A DNA stretch of 64,000 nucleotides from JAFEDN01 sp965651935 (lineage in GTDB: Bacteria; Pseudomonadota; Gammaproteobacteria; Coxiellales; Coxiellaceae), in NCBI GenBank assembly GCA_965651935.1, contig CBFGTC010000002.1, positions 186,001-250,000 on the forward strand. Direction: 5' to 3'. Position 1 is the stretch's first letter. Each line of letters begins with the position of its first letter. Under the pieces are notes generated by a model that was not told the DNA's origin, did not search any database, and was given only the letters and a program-made list of their open reading frames with translations. A program made the translations under genes and the position numbers. Shown here in pieces: positions 1-7,428 of the stretch.

Positions 1-879
1 TATTTATTAGGCGGAAAAACGCGTTTCTTCACCAATTTGATCATTAGCTTTGGCTTTTTTCCTGTAGCAGATATGCTTTATACCGGCCAAGTAGAGTCTT
101 TTATGTTATTGGCGTTAAGCTTCACTTTTTTTACCACTTTACGAAATCGTTCAATAGGAGCAGGGGTGGGGTTAGGAGTAGCTATCCTGTTAAAAGTCGT
201 TCCCTTGGCTCATTTTTGTTATTTCCTTTGGAGGAAAAGATTTAAAATTATTTTAAGTGCTATTTTGACATTAATTATTTTATGTGCAAGCAGCCTACCT
301 TTTATCGGTTGGCAAGGATGGATGGATTTTTTTCACGTCGCTTCTTATTATGCCAATCCGTCTTCTATGCATGGGGTTAATTTTGAGCAGCTCATCAATA
401 GCGGCGCCAATCAATCAATTAGTGGTGTTATTGCCCGTTTTTTCCCGCAGGATGCCATTTCCATACCCATCTGGCGCATATCTGTCATAGGGTTTTTTAT
501 CGCCACGGCAATCATCCTCTGGAAGCAGCGCGGAGAATTTGTGCGTGTGTTTGATTTGGAATTTAGTTTAGTAATAATCACCATCAATTTGATTATGCCT
601 TATACGTGGTATCATCAATTTACATTATTGATCATCCCTATTTTGGTCATTCTCAAAAGAGCTGAAAACGACAAGTTTTTGCAAAAAAATTTATGGCTGT
701 TATTTGTAGGTTACATTTTGACTGACTTACAATTAATTTATTGGCATTATGTACAAAACAATTTTTTACTCTCAACCCCGTTTTTCTTTGCTTTAATGAT
801 GTGGTTAATTTTAGCAAAACAAATTTGGTGTGGAAATTATTCCAACAATTATTCCGCGATTGCATCGCGGAATAATTGA
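1..879 (+). CDS. GT87 (DUF2029) family glycosyltransferase, 3' part
   Basis: The reading frame is open from the first base of the window, so the gene starts upstream and only its C-terminal 292 codons are present. The protein is a multi-spanning membrane protein. The segment GQVESFMLLALSF, the following AILLKVVP (the K-x-x-P signature of the family) and later NQSISGVIARFF match the GT87/DUF2029 family. These are polyprenol-phosphate-dependent mannosyl- or arabinosyltransferase-like enzymes that add sugars on the outer face of the inner membrane. The catalytic N-terminal loop lies outside the window. The stop codon sits inside a palindromic repeat. The substrate cannot be told from what is visible. 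Confidence 0.75.
   Translation, partial: YLLGGKTRFFTNLIISFGFFPVADMLYTGQVESFMLLALSFTFFTTLRNRSIGAGVGLGVAILLKVVPLAHFCYFLWRKRFKIILSAILTLIILCASSLPFIGWQGWMDFFHVASYYANPSSMHGVNFEQLINSGANQSISGVIARFFPQDAISIPIWRISVIGFFIATAIILWKQRGEFVRVFDLEFSLVIITINLIMPYTWYHQFTLLIIPILVILKRAENDKFLQKNLWLLFVGYILTDLQLIYWHYVQNNFLLSTPFFFALMMWLILAKQIWCGNYSNNYSAIASRNN
847..877. repeat. REP-like palindrome overlapping a stop codon
   Basis: Two perfect 14-bp arms (847-860 and 864-877) separated by a 3-nt loop form a strong hairpin with core CCGCGAT/ATCGCGG. It overlaps the last codons of the upstream gene, whose TGA starts at 877. The core resembles the palindrome at 41316-41338, which suggests a dispersed REP-like element that may also act as a bidirectional terminator between these convergent genes. 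Confidence 0.6.
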
Positions 880-895
880 TAAATACATAGTGGAC

Positions 896-1246
896 TTATT
901 GGACTGACACATTCCCTTTCATGTAAGGATGTTTTTTACAATAGTAATGAAACTCTCCTCGATGATTAAATTGATGTTTATAGGTTTGGCCTTGTCTTAA
1001 TACATGGGAACTAAATCCGTTGCCCGTGACTGTATGAGGAGCTGGGTCGTCGTTTACCCAAGTCACGGTTTCACCCTTTTGCACCGCTATGTTTTTAGGG
1101 ATGAAACTATTATTCGAGATATGGACTAAATTTGGGTTAATAGATTGATTATCGCCAGGATAGGGAGGTGGGTAAGGCATAGGGCCTGCGCAGCCAACTA
1201 ATACCAAAGTAGGGACTATCAAAGTAGTCAAAGCCCAATTTTTCAT
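896..1246 (-). CDS. Plastocyanin-like (cupredoxin) lipoprotein
   Basis: A 116-residue exported protein. It has a signal peptide with lipobox LVGC (Cys19), so it is probably anchored to a membrane facing the periplasm. After a Pro-rich linker, one cupredoxin domain spans residues 40-116. The type-1 copper ligands are all present: His71 (in APHTV), Cys103, His106 and Met109 (in YYCKKHPYM). The family carries single electrons or binds copper; the partner is unknown. A good ribosome binding site (AGGAG) precedes the ATG. It is convergent with the GT87 gene and shows no operon partner. Length and motifs are complete. Confidence 0.85.
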   Translation of the reverse strand: MKNWALTTLIVPTLVLVGCAGPMPYPPPYPGDNQSINPNLVHISNNSFIPKNIAVQKGETVTWVNDDPAPHTVTGNGFSSHVLRQGQTYKHQFNHRGEFHYYCKKHPYMKGNVSVQ

Positions 1247-1525
1247 AGATACTCCTTTATCTAAATTAAATTAAAGTGGGGACAAGAGAGAACAAATTTT
1301 ATTTAAACATGAAAGCATTTCAGCCGTCAAGGTTTAAAATGGCGGTAGCAATAAACTTGTAAAAGATCTCCGTTTATAAAAAACTATGAAATTCTTCCTT
1401 ACGCGATGGGGGATTCTTAAATAATAGATTTGATTTAAACTTCATCAATATGTTAAATTCTATGACTGAATTAAAACTCATTAACGGGATTTCCATTTAA
1501 TAAAAAGGGAAAAGTTGTAATTCTT

Positions 1526-1849
1526 ATGTTAAAATCTAAATCGCCACTCATTCATAAAAATAATTTCTCAGCATTACCCGATGTATTGCTTAATTATTTG
1601 TTAGGTTATTTAGATTTAAAAATAGTTTTTTCTATAATGCTTTTGATTAGCAAAGATACTAAACAAGCAGTATTAGAGCACAATTTAAAATTGGATAAAT
1701 TATACTCCGTGGTCAAAAATTCTGATCAACGGAATTTTTTAATATATGCAGCAGTTAGAATGCAAGCCACTGATTTTCTTAAAAGTCAAATAGAACATTG
1801 GGATGTAGAATTCATATTTTCCATTTATCCGCCTTCTCCCAGTTTGTAA
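1526..1849 (+). CDS. F-box domain protein, N-terminal fragment (probable frameshifted gene)
   Basis: Encodes 107 residues with an F-box-like motif at about 14-53: FSALPDVLLNYLLGYLD followed by a hydrophobic helix and SKDTKQ. In eukaryotes F-boxes bind Skp1 and recruit substrates to SCF ubiquitin ligases; bacterial F-box proteins are typically secreted effectors. The frame stops at 1847-1849. A second frame (0 mod 3) is open from 1809 and continues for 482 codons, so one indel between 1809 and 1849 would rebuild a protein of about 590 residues. That is close to the 555-residue intact F-box protein at 13689-15353. I read this as the 5' half of a single effector gene broken by a frameshift, though a sequencing error or recoding cannot be excluded. 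Confidence 0.6.
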   Translation: MLKSKSPLIHKNNFSALPDVLLNYLLGYLDLKIVFSIMLLISKDTKQAVLEHNLKLDKLYSVVKNSDQRNFLIYAAVRMQATDFLKSQIEHWDVEFIFSIYPPSPSL

Positions 1850-1868
1850 TTTTATTTTAATCGAATTG

Positions 1869-3314
1869 ATGTATCAGGCTCAACTTCCACTTATAAATAA
1901 ATATTTAAAAGAAGTCGCGGAAAAGAAAGAAAGATTAAGCCTAGAAAAAAAGATTCAAGCTAATTTAGCTATGTTACAAGATTCACAATTTAATCATTGT
2001 AAACTTCCCCCTAATAAATTACAGTTTATAGAAAAATCTGTTGATAATAAAAATGAACAAAAAGCTCAAAGTTCTGCTCAAGATTTTTCTAACATATTAA
2101 AAAAATTAAAAAAAATTTTTGAAGAAAAAGAATCAAAATATAAAAAATTACTCAGTTCGGACGAGTATAATTATTTGAAATTATATTTAAAAATTCTTTT
2201 CTGGGATAGTGACGATAATAAAAATTTACAACAAAACACTGACGACTCACTGAAAGAACTGTCTAAGGAAATTAAATCATATACAATTGATTTTTATTAT
2301 GAAAAGCTAGACTCTGAGAATAAAGATTGTGGTATAAAACGAACTTATTTAAAAGACAAGCACTTGTCTGAAATAATGGATGGGCTAATAATCTCTGTTC
2401 ATATTAGAAATTTGTATTTTTTAGAATCCTTTAATCCTATTTTTAAACAATTTAAAAAAAATAATAAATTTAAAAAAAATAATAAAAAACTTTTTCATGA
2501 TTTTTTTCCAAATCTCCCATTTTCTGCAACAATATTCGATTTTCCAACGAGCTTATTATCATTAGCAGTCTTCAACGAAGATGAAGCAATCACACGATTT
2601 ATACTTAAAAATAAAATAAAAAATCCGCATCATTACTATTACATCGCTATTAATATAACCCTTCGTCATGGCTATTACCCTTTAATGATTTATTTTTTAT
2701 CGAAAAAAATAACAAAATCGATTATAGAGGTTAGTATTAATAAATTAGATGAATTTGATAAATTGGAATTGCCTAAATTTGATCCAAGTTATGAGGTTGT
2801 TAATTCTTTTTGTTCAGAATTAAATTTTTTAATATTTGCTATATTATTTACTGCAATTCCTAATGCAAAAATAATGACGTATTTACTAAATAAGTTATGT
2901 TGTGAGGCTTATACGATTATAAAAAATTTACAAGGAAATATTTTTGCTATACAAGATTCTAAAAGTAAGATAAGAGTGTTAGAGGGAATAAGGCTTATGT
3001 TAGTACTTGGAGTCGATCCTAAAAAAATTAAACACTTTAAAGCGCAAGCCACAATTAATTACCTCATTGAATATGTCAAAAATCCCGTTCCCGAAAAATT
3101 TTTGGCGTTACCTCTTGAAGATGATGAAAAAAAAATTTCTCCATTATTTAAAAAAGCCCAAAAATTTAACTCAAATTTTAAAAAAATAAATTTTTCTGAT
3201 ATTATGAGTGCTGAAACAAATTTTTTGAAAATGACAGGGGAGCCAAAAAATCAATCATTTATTGATAATGATTTTAAAATCGCTGTTACTGAACCTTTTC
3301 TTTGGTATACTTAA
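1869..3314 (+). CDS. Coiled-coil/ankyrin-like protein, C-terminal part of the F-box gene
   Basis: About 481 residues, very Lys- and Asn-rich. The first 170 residues are charged and likely helical or coiled coil. Around residues 225-280 there are helix pairs of ankyrin type (SLLSLAVFNEDEAITRFIL and HGYYPLMIYFL). No signal peptide or membrane segment is seen. There is no convincing ribosome binding site before the TTG/ATG at 1866-1869, and the frame is open back to 1809, overlapping the end of the F-box fragment. Both points favour this being the continuation of that gene rather than an independent one. The expected role of the intact protein would be an effector, with F-box for host ubiquitin ligase binding and repeats for target binding. 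This role is inferred. Confidence 0.5.
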   Translation: MYQAQLPLINKYLKEVAEKKERLSLEKKIQANLAMLQDSQFNHCKLPPNKLQFIEKSVDNKNEQKAQSSAQDFSNILKKLKKIFEEKESKYKKLLSSDEYNYLKLYLKILFWDSDDNKNLQQNTDDSLKELSKEIKSYTIDFYYEKLDSENKDCGIKRTYLKDKHLSEIMDGLIISVHIRNLYFLESFNPIFKQFKKNNKFKKNNKKLFHDFFPNLPFSATIFDFPTSLLSLAVFNEDEAITRFILKNKIKNPHHYYYIAINITLRHGYYPLMIYFLSKKITKSIIEVSINKLDEFDKLELPKFDPSYEVVNSFCSELNFLIFAILFTAIPNAKIMTYLLNKLCCEAYTIIKNLQGNIFAIQDSKSKIRVLEGIRLMLVLGVDPKKIKHFKAQATINYLIEYVKNPVPEKFLALPLEDDEKKISPLFKKAQKFNSNFKKINFSDIMSAETNFLKMTGEPKNQSFIDNDFKIAVTEPFLWYT

Positions 3315-3332
3315 AAAAGCAAGATTATGTAA

Positions 3333-3482
3333 TTGTCAACATTAATTTGGGTATTTACATTATTTTCTTCCATTTCACTGGCTACAATTCTGGATGGTCA
3401 AGGTAAAGATCATCTGATTGTTATGAATCTTCAGTCTTTAAGCTACGAGAAGCTGGGGTTAGCTTTAAGAATAGAAATTTGA
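3333..3482 (+). CDS. Possible small exported peptide or gene remnant
   Basis: A 49-codon frame starting with TTG and beginning with a hydrophobic stretch like a signal peptide (STLIWVFTLFSSISLA). No ribosome binding site is visible and an ATG just upstream is followed at once by a stop, so it may only be a fragment. I do not recognise it. Confidence 0.2.
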   Translation: MSTLIWVFTLFSSISLATILDGQGKDHLIVMNLQSLSYEKLGLALRIEI

Positions 3483-3517
3483 GAAAATACCCCTAAAAAC
3501 TTAGGGATGAGTATTTT

Positions 3518-4291
3518 ATGACTCCACATCACATTGGTTTGATTATTATTCTAATCTGCATGCTTATTGCAGGGTTAATATCGTTAATAGTAAGACATTT
3601 ATGTCCGCTTCGGATACTGCAAGCCCATCATGAAGTGGCTTTTCCCATCTTTCTCCAAATCGGCGTGATTTATGCCATGTTGCTATCTTTGGTTTTTTCA
3701 CTCGCCTGGGATGGATTTAGGAAGGTTCAAGATGATTTAGAGATGGAAGCGGCGAGTTTAATTACCTTGGTGCATTTGTCGCAAGGATTGTCAAATCCCG
3801 CTCGTCAGCAAATACAGCAAGGAATTACACAATACATTCATTCCATTATTGCCCGCGAGTGGCAGATAATGAAGACTCAACACGAAGATTTGACTACTTG
3901 GGAACTATTGAATAACGTAGAAAAAATTTACTTAAATTTTCATCCCCAAAATGCGATGGAAAATGCTGTTTATGCCGAATCTTTGCATAGACTATCTGAT
4001 GCCAGAACATATCGCCGAATAAGAATTTTTCAAGTGACTCAATCTGAACCGCTGGCTTTATGGGTAATGTTATCTATTATGGGTCTTACCGTCCTTGGAA
4101 TTTCCTATTTATTTGGCATGGAATATGTATGGTCTCAAGCAGCTTTAACCTCGGTGTTAGCGGGGATGATTGTTGTAATTATTATGGTTATCATCGTGTT
4201 ACAGCGGCCCTATTCCGGTTTTGTGCCTATGGTACGGCCCAAAGTTTTTGAAGATGCTTTACAAAAAATTGTTCTTATTGTTAAAAATTAA
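3518..4291 (+). CDS. Bestrophin-like DUF4239 membrane protein
   Basis: 257 residues with two hydrophobic segments near the N terminus (about 5-27 and 46-64), a soluble helical middle with FRKVQDDLEMEAASL, and two closely spaced membrane segments near 185-235. This 2+2 arrangement and the conserved linker after the second helix match DUF4239, a family distantly related to bestrophin channels; its function in bacteria is not established. A purine-rich site (AGGGATGAG) precedes the ATG. The stop codon is followed closely by the next gene on the same strand, so the two are probably cotranscribed. Confidence 0.7.
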   Translation: MTPHHIGLIIILICMLIAGLISLIVRHLCPLRILQAHHEVAFPIFLQIGVIYAMLLSLVFSLAWDGFRKVQDDLEMEAASLITLVHLSQGLSNPARQQIQQGITQYIHSIIAREWQIMKTQHEDLTTWELLNNVEKIYLNFHPQNAMENAVYAESLHRLSDARTYRRIRIFQVTQSEPLALWVMLSIMGLTVLGISYLFGMEYVWSQAALTSVLAGMIVVIIMVIIVLQRPYSGFVPMVRPKVFEDALQKIVLIVKN

Positions 4292-4313
4292 TGACTAATT
4301 CGTGAACTATATT

Positions 4314-4745
4314 ATGAAAATACGTTATGTGCTTTTTTTTAGTGGAATTTTACCATGGTTATTCTCCGCTCAAGCTGCGGCTATCGAACAAAAAGCCTCA
4401 GGACCTTCTGCGAGTAATTTTATCCAAGCGCTAAGATTATCAGCTGGAATTTATCCTCAAAAATTCTCGTCGGGTTTTACATATAATGTGGATTATCTTT
4501 ACTGTCATTCCAGCTTAAATATCACTGAAGATGGATTTCCATCTTATTATTGCACAATAAATTCAAAGCAGAAGATAATAGATGCTTCTGCAAAACTGTT
4601 ATACGATGCCTTATTGGGTCTAAAAATTTTGGACGAACCTGGGATGTCGCAAAATCGACTTACTGCTGAGCATGTCCATTGTTTTGTGCAACCAATCAAA
4701 AGGGAAAAATTTTATTGCCGATGGCAAGATCCCAGAATCAACTGA
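4314..4745 (+). CDS. Small exported protein of unknown function
   Basis: 143 residues from the ATG at 4314; a GTG at 4302 would add four residues. The N terminus MKIRYVLFFSGILPWLFSA followed by QAAA is a typical signal peptide, so the mature protein should be periplasmic or secreted. The mature part has several cysteines (YCHSS, YYCTIN, HCFVQ, FYCRW) that could form disulfides. It lies 22 bases downstream of the DUF4239 gene and probably shares its transcript. I do not recognise the family. No promoter is apparent directly upstream. Confidence 0.5.
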   Translation: MKIRYVLFFSGILPWLFSAQAAAIEQKASGPSASNFIQALRLSAGIYPQKFSSGFTYNVDYLYCHSSLNITEDGFPSYYCTINSKQKIIDASAKLLYDALLGLKILDEPGMSQNRLTAEHVHCFVQPIKREKFYCRWQDPRIN

Positions 4746-4886
4746 TTGACAAAGTGACAATAAGATGAGAGATAATATTGTTACTTTAGTTATTTCTGAT
4801 TTTAGCCTTGAAAAATTTTTTATTGCTGTTGTTGTATAATTTTATAGGACGTCGCTAGTCGTTTTTGTGTCATAAACAGGAAAAAT

Positions 4887-5335
4887 ATGAGTAAAAATTC
4901 TCTTGTGATTAATCAAACTAAAAAGTTACCAATCCACACTATCGTATGGCATTAATTTATTATCGCTTAAATAAATTAGATACTGCATTTTATCATCAAA
5001 ATCGAGCGATAAAATATTTAAAAGAAGGAAATGTTAATATAAAAGATTCTAAATTACTAGCTAATTGTTTTATTAACTTAGGTCATTTATATATGGCTGT
5101 CCATGACAACAAATTGACTAGGAGATCGTTCCAGTATGCATTAGAACATTATGAAATGAAAAATAATTATTATCACCTCTATTGTAACCGTAAAATTCAG
5201 GAATTGGATTCCAATAAATATTTAAATTTGACATCCAATTATTGTTTAAAATTATTTAAATTTTTATATCCTCAAATGACTAGCGAAAATGAGGCAAAGT
5301 GTCTACCTACTTTAAAATTAGCAAATCGCTTATAA
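4887..5335 (+). pseudogene. Broken TPR-repeat protein gene
   Basis: A start at 4887 with a fair ribosome binding site (CAGGAAAAAT) reads only 22 codons before a stop. A second frame, open from 4922, carries 130 codons with a tetratricopeptide-like pattern: HYRMALIYYRLNKLDTAF, then ANCFINLGHLYMA and RSFQYALEHYE. The frames overlap, so a single indel near 4920-4945 would join them. TPRs mediate protein-protein contacts. The C-terminal part is short and the gene stands alone. I interpret it as the decayed remnant of a TPR protein; translation from the ATG at 4946 is possible but has no ribosome binding site. Confidence 0.45.
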
Positions 5336-5640
5336 GGTTTATTAAGATCAAGATCGTAGCGTAGTTTTATCAGGATATAATCATAGAAAAATATAATTAT
5401 AATTATAGAAAACAGTAAATACCGCTCAGCGGGAATTGAATCACCCATCTGATGAGAATTTGAAAGAGATTGTGTCGCAAAAACGAATTGATTCAGTTAA
5501 GTTATACTCCACATTCCTGCGATCTTTAATTTAAAATTTGGAATTAAATTGACCAAAATGAGTGACTAAAGTCCAAAGCATGGGCTATGCTGCCCTTCGT
5601 TTTACTGCTAAAAGGAGAATTCAGCATGTAAAATTTAATC
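5336..5640. other. Intergenic stretch with no recognised feature
   Basis: About 300 bases between the broken TPR gene and the transposase relic. I see no coherent reading frame, RNA gene or clear hairpin. It may be decayed transposon or gene sequence. Confidence 0.4.
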
Positions 5641-5833
5641 CAGGAGGAGATTAAGACGCTAGTGATGGACCATTACGGTTTATTGGCTGCAACATGCGTG
5701 GATTTGGAAATTGCAAAAAAAAATAGATGAGCGATTAGAAAAAAAAGGTCTCCGTCGCGTGTTGAGAGCAGGAAAAGCGGCGGTAGCGATGATCATCTAT
5801 TTAAAAGAGATATTGAATTTAACTATTCAATAA
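5641..5833 (+). pseudogene. IS1634-type transposase relic (N-terminal DUF4277 part)
   Basis: Translation in two frames gives EEIKTLVMDHYGLLAATCVD followed, after a one-base shift in the A-run at 5715-5723, by KKIDERLEKKGLRRVLRAGK and AAVAMI. This is the conserved start of IS1634-family transposases (a domain beginning with DHxGLxAAxxxDLxIAxKID and ending GKAVVAMI). The catalytic DDE core is absent. It is a short dead fragment that shows past IS activity. Confidence 0.6.
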
Positions 5834-5968
5834 GCAAGTCAGATTGTTTCAAATACTCATCTCAATCTCGGGGTCATCGAGATCGCAGGGGTGGAGATTG
5901 ATCTTGAAATGCACAATAATTTATGCTAAACATAAATTATGTAGCATTAAGAAAATAGAAGGTGACGT

Positions 5969-6430
5969 ATGAAGATAACAAAGATGATATTTATTGCGGC
6001 ATTGTTTTCCTCCTCCAGTTATGCTCAAACTTACTATTGTCCAATCAATATAGCTCTGACTAATCAAACTGATCATAATCTTACTCAAGTTAAAATTAAA
6101 AACTATATTGATAAGAGTAGTTCCACCGCTTCAGCAAATACTGTAATGCCTAACAGTAACTTAAATCTCGATTTTCAAAGTACCAGCATGGCTAACGGAA
6201 AATTTACGCTTACTATTAATGGCCAAACATTATGTGATGGAACTTACAGTATGGAATTTATTCCAGACATAAAAAATCCTTGTAAGTTGAACATGAATTA
6301 TGCCAGTTATTCTATAGTAAATAACCCTCAACAAACTGCTAAATTAGGAATTAAATGCAAAAAAACGGGTATATTAAATTCTTTAACACAAACTTCTTTA
6401 ACGGTAGGCATTGTTACAAGTGGTATTTAA
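5969..6430 (+). CDS. Exported protein of unknown function
   Basis: 153 residues with a clear signal peptide (MKITKMIFIAALFSSSSYA, cleavage before QTYYC), so probably periplasmic or secreted. The mature part is rich in Asn, Thr and Ser, looks beta-stranded, and has four cysteines (in YYCPIN, TLCDG, NPCKL, IKCKK) that could form two disulfides. AGAAGGTG precedes the ATG as a ribosome binding site. The small Cys-containing beta-rich layout resembles many secreted proteins of unknown function. I cannot name a family. It stands alone between two gene relics. Confidence 0.55.
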   Translation: MKITKMIFIAALFSSSSYAQTYYCPINIALTNQTDHNLTQVKIKNYIDKSSSTASANTVMPNSNLNLDFQSTSMANGKFTLTINGQTLCDGTYSMEFIPDIKNPCKLNMNYASYSIVNNPQQTAKLGIKCKKTGILNSLTQTSLTVGIVTSGI

Positions 6431-6486
6431 TAATTGAGCAAATCAGTATCTGCTAAAGTTAATTGTTAGTCACTCACCTTACGCAG

Positions 6487-6597
6487 TTACTCAAAGCAAC
6501 TACGTAAGATGAGTTCAATAAAACGCCTGATTTTGGGTTGCAGGTAACGACTTTGCTGATAATATAGGTACACAGGCTGTTGTGGCTGGTCATATCC
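6487..6597 (-). pseudogene. LysR-type regulator C-terminal relic
   Basis: The minus strand reads QPVYLYYQQSRYLQPKIRRF then IELILRSC and a stop. This matches the extreme C terminus of LysR-type transcription regulators (P-V/L-x-L-x-Y-P-x-S-R-x-L-x-P-K-V-R-x-F-I-D-F). No upstream portion of the gene is found in frame, so it is a remnant of about 37 codons. Confidence 0.5.
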
Positions 6598-6729
6598 TTT
6601 GTTGGAGCTTAAAGTCGAATTTAAATTTGTTAGGTCTCATAGACGACATTGATTTTCCAATTGTAAATTCAAGGCAAGCATCTTTGTAATTTCTTCTAAT
6701 ACATGTACATATTTCTGATCTTTGATTTT

Positions 6730-7227
6730 TTATTGCGATAGAGTATTTTGTATTTGATCAAGAATCAAATACAATCTTGGGCTAGAATTGGGGGTCGCTA
6801 ATACCTGATCAATTAAATTCTTAGCATGTTTTTGGGATGATTGAGAGGTCCTAATCAATTCGTAACAAAAATTTTTTTTAGAGGTCTGAAGATAATTGTA
6901 GAGCAACTCCAGAATTGGTAGTTTCTGGTGAATATTTAATAATAGAACGCCAGCGTTATGATCTGAGGTGGCAATCAAAAAATCTGAATTTTGATGTAAT
7001 TCAATGCTATCGACTTTGATGCCGACCTGTTTCAGAGCTTTGGTTAATGAATCTAGTATAACTTTTCTACTATTACGAGTCGCTGGACCGCCGTTAAAAG
7101 GCAACTTGTGGTCTTTTTTTAAATTATTATTAATATGTAAATACAAGGATAAGGCCATTTCATGGCTCAAATAAAAAACCGAAGATTGTGTTTTTTTTGA
7201 TTCTAGAATAAGTTTACATTCCACCAA
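6730..7227 (-). CDS. Hypothetical protein, weakly bifunctional-nuclease-like
   Basis: 165 residues from a TTG (or the adjacent GTG). No signal peptide or membrane segment. The order of elements recalls the DUF151 bifunctional nuclease fold: a strand pair, SHEMALSLYLHINN, a Pro/Thr/Arg turn (GGPATRNSRKVILDSL), then KQVGIKVDSIELHQ and a strand pair. However, the family's Asp-Ala-Arg-Pro-Ser-Asp signature is absent, so the link is only suggestive and activity is doubtful. The ribosome binding site is weak and the start is uncertain. The gene lies downstream of, and in the same direction as, the 865-residue kinase-like gene, separated by 200 bases. Confidence 0.4.
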   Translation of the reverse strand: MVECKLILESKKTQSSVFYLSHEMALSLYLHINNNLKKDHKLPFNGGPATRNSRKVILDSLTKALKQVGIKVDSIELHQNSDFLIATSDHNAGVLLLNIHQKLPILELLYNYLQTSKKNFCYELIRTSQSSQKHAKNLIDQVLATPNSSPRLYLILDQIQNTLSQ

Positions 7228-7428
7228 CGCTTTTACGCTTTTGAAAATACGACAAAGGTTCGTAACCTGGGATTGATTCTTATATTTATTGTACCATTAT
7301 TCAAGCTTGAGAGAACCACAATTAAAGTCCGCAAATGATGCTACTAAAAACAATCCAGAAAATTTATCAATTGTCTGCCATTGCCTATGACATAAATGAT
7401 ATTTTAATTTAAATTTTTCTAAAATAAT

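Noticed and set aside
6730..7227. Confident bifunctional nuclease (DUF151)
   Set aside because: The order of elements is suggestive, but the diagnostic Asp-Ala-Arg-Pro-Ser-Asp segment is missing, so only a weak similarity is reported.
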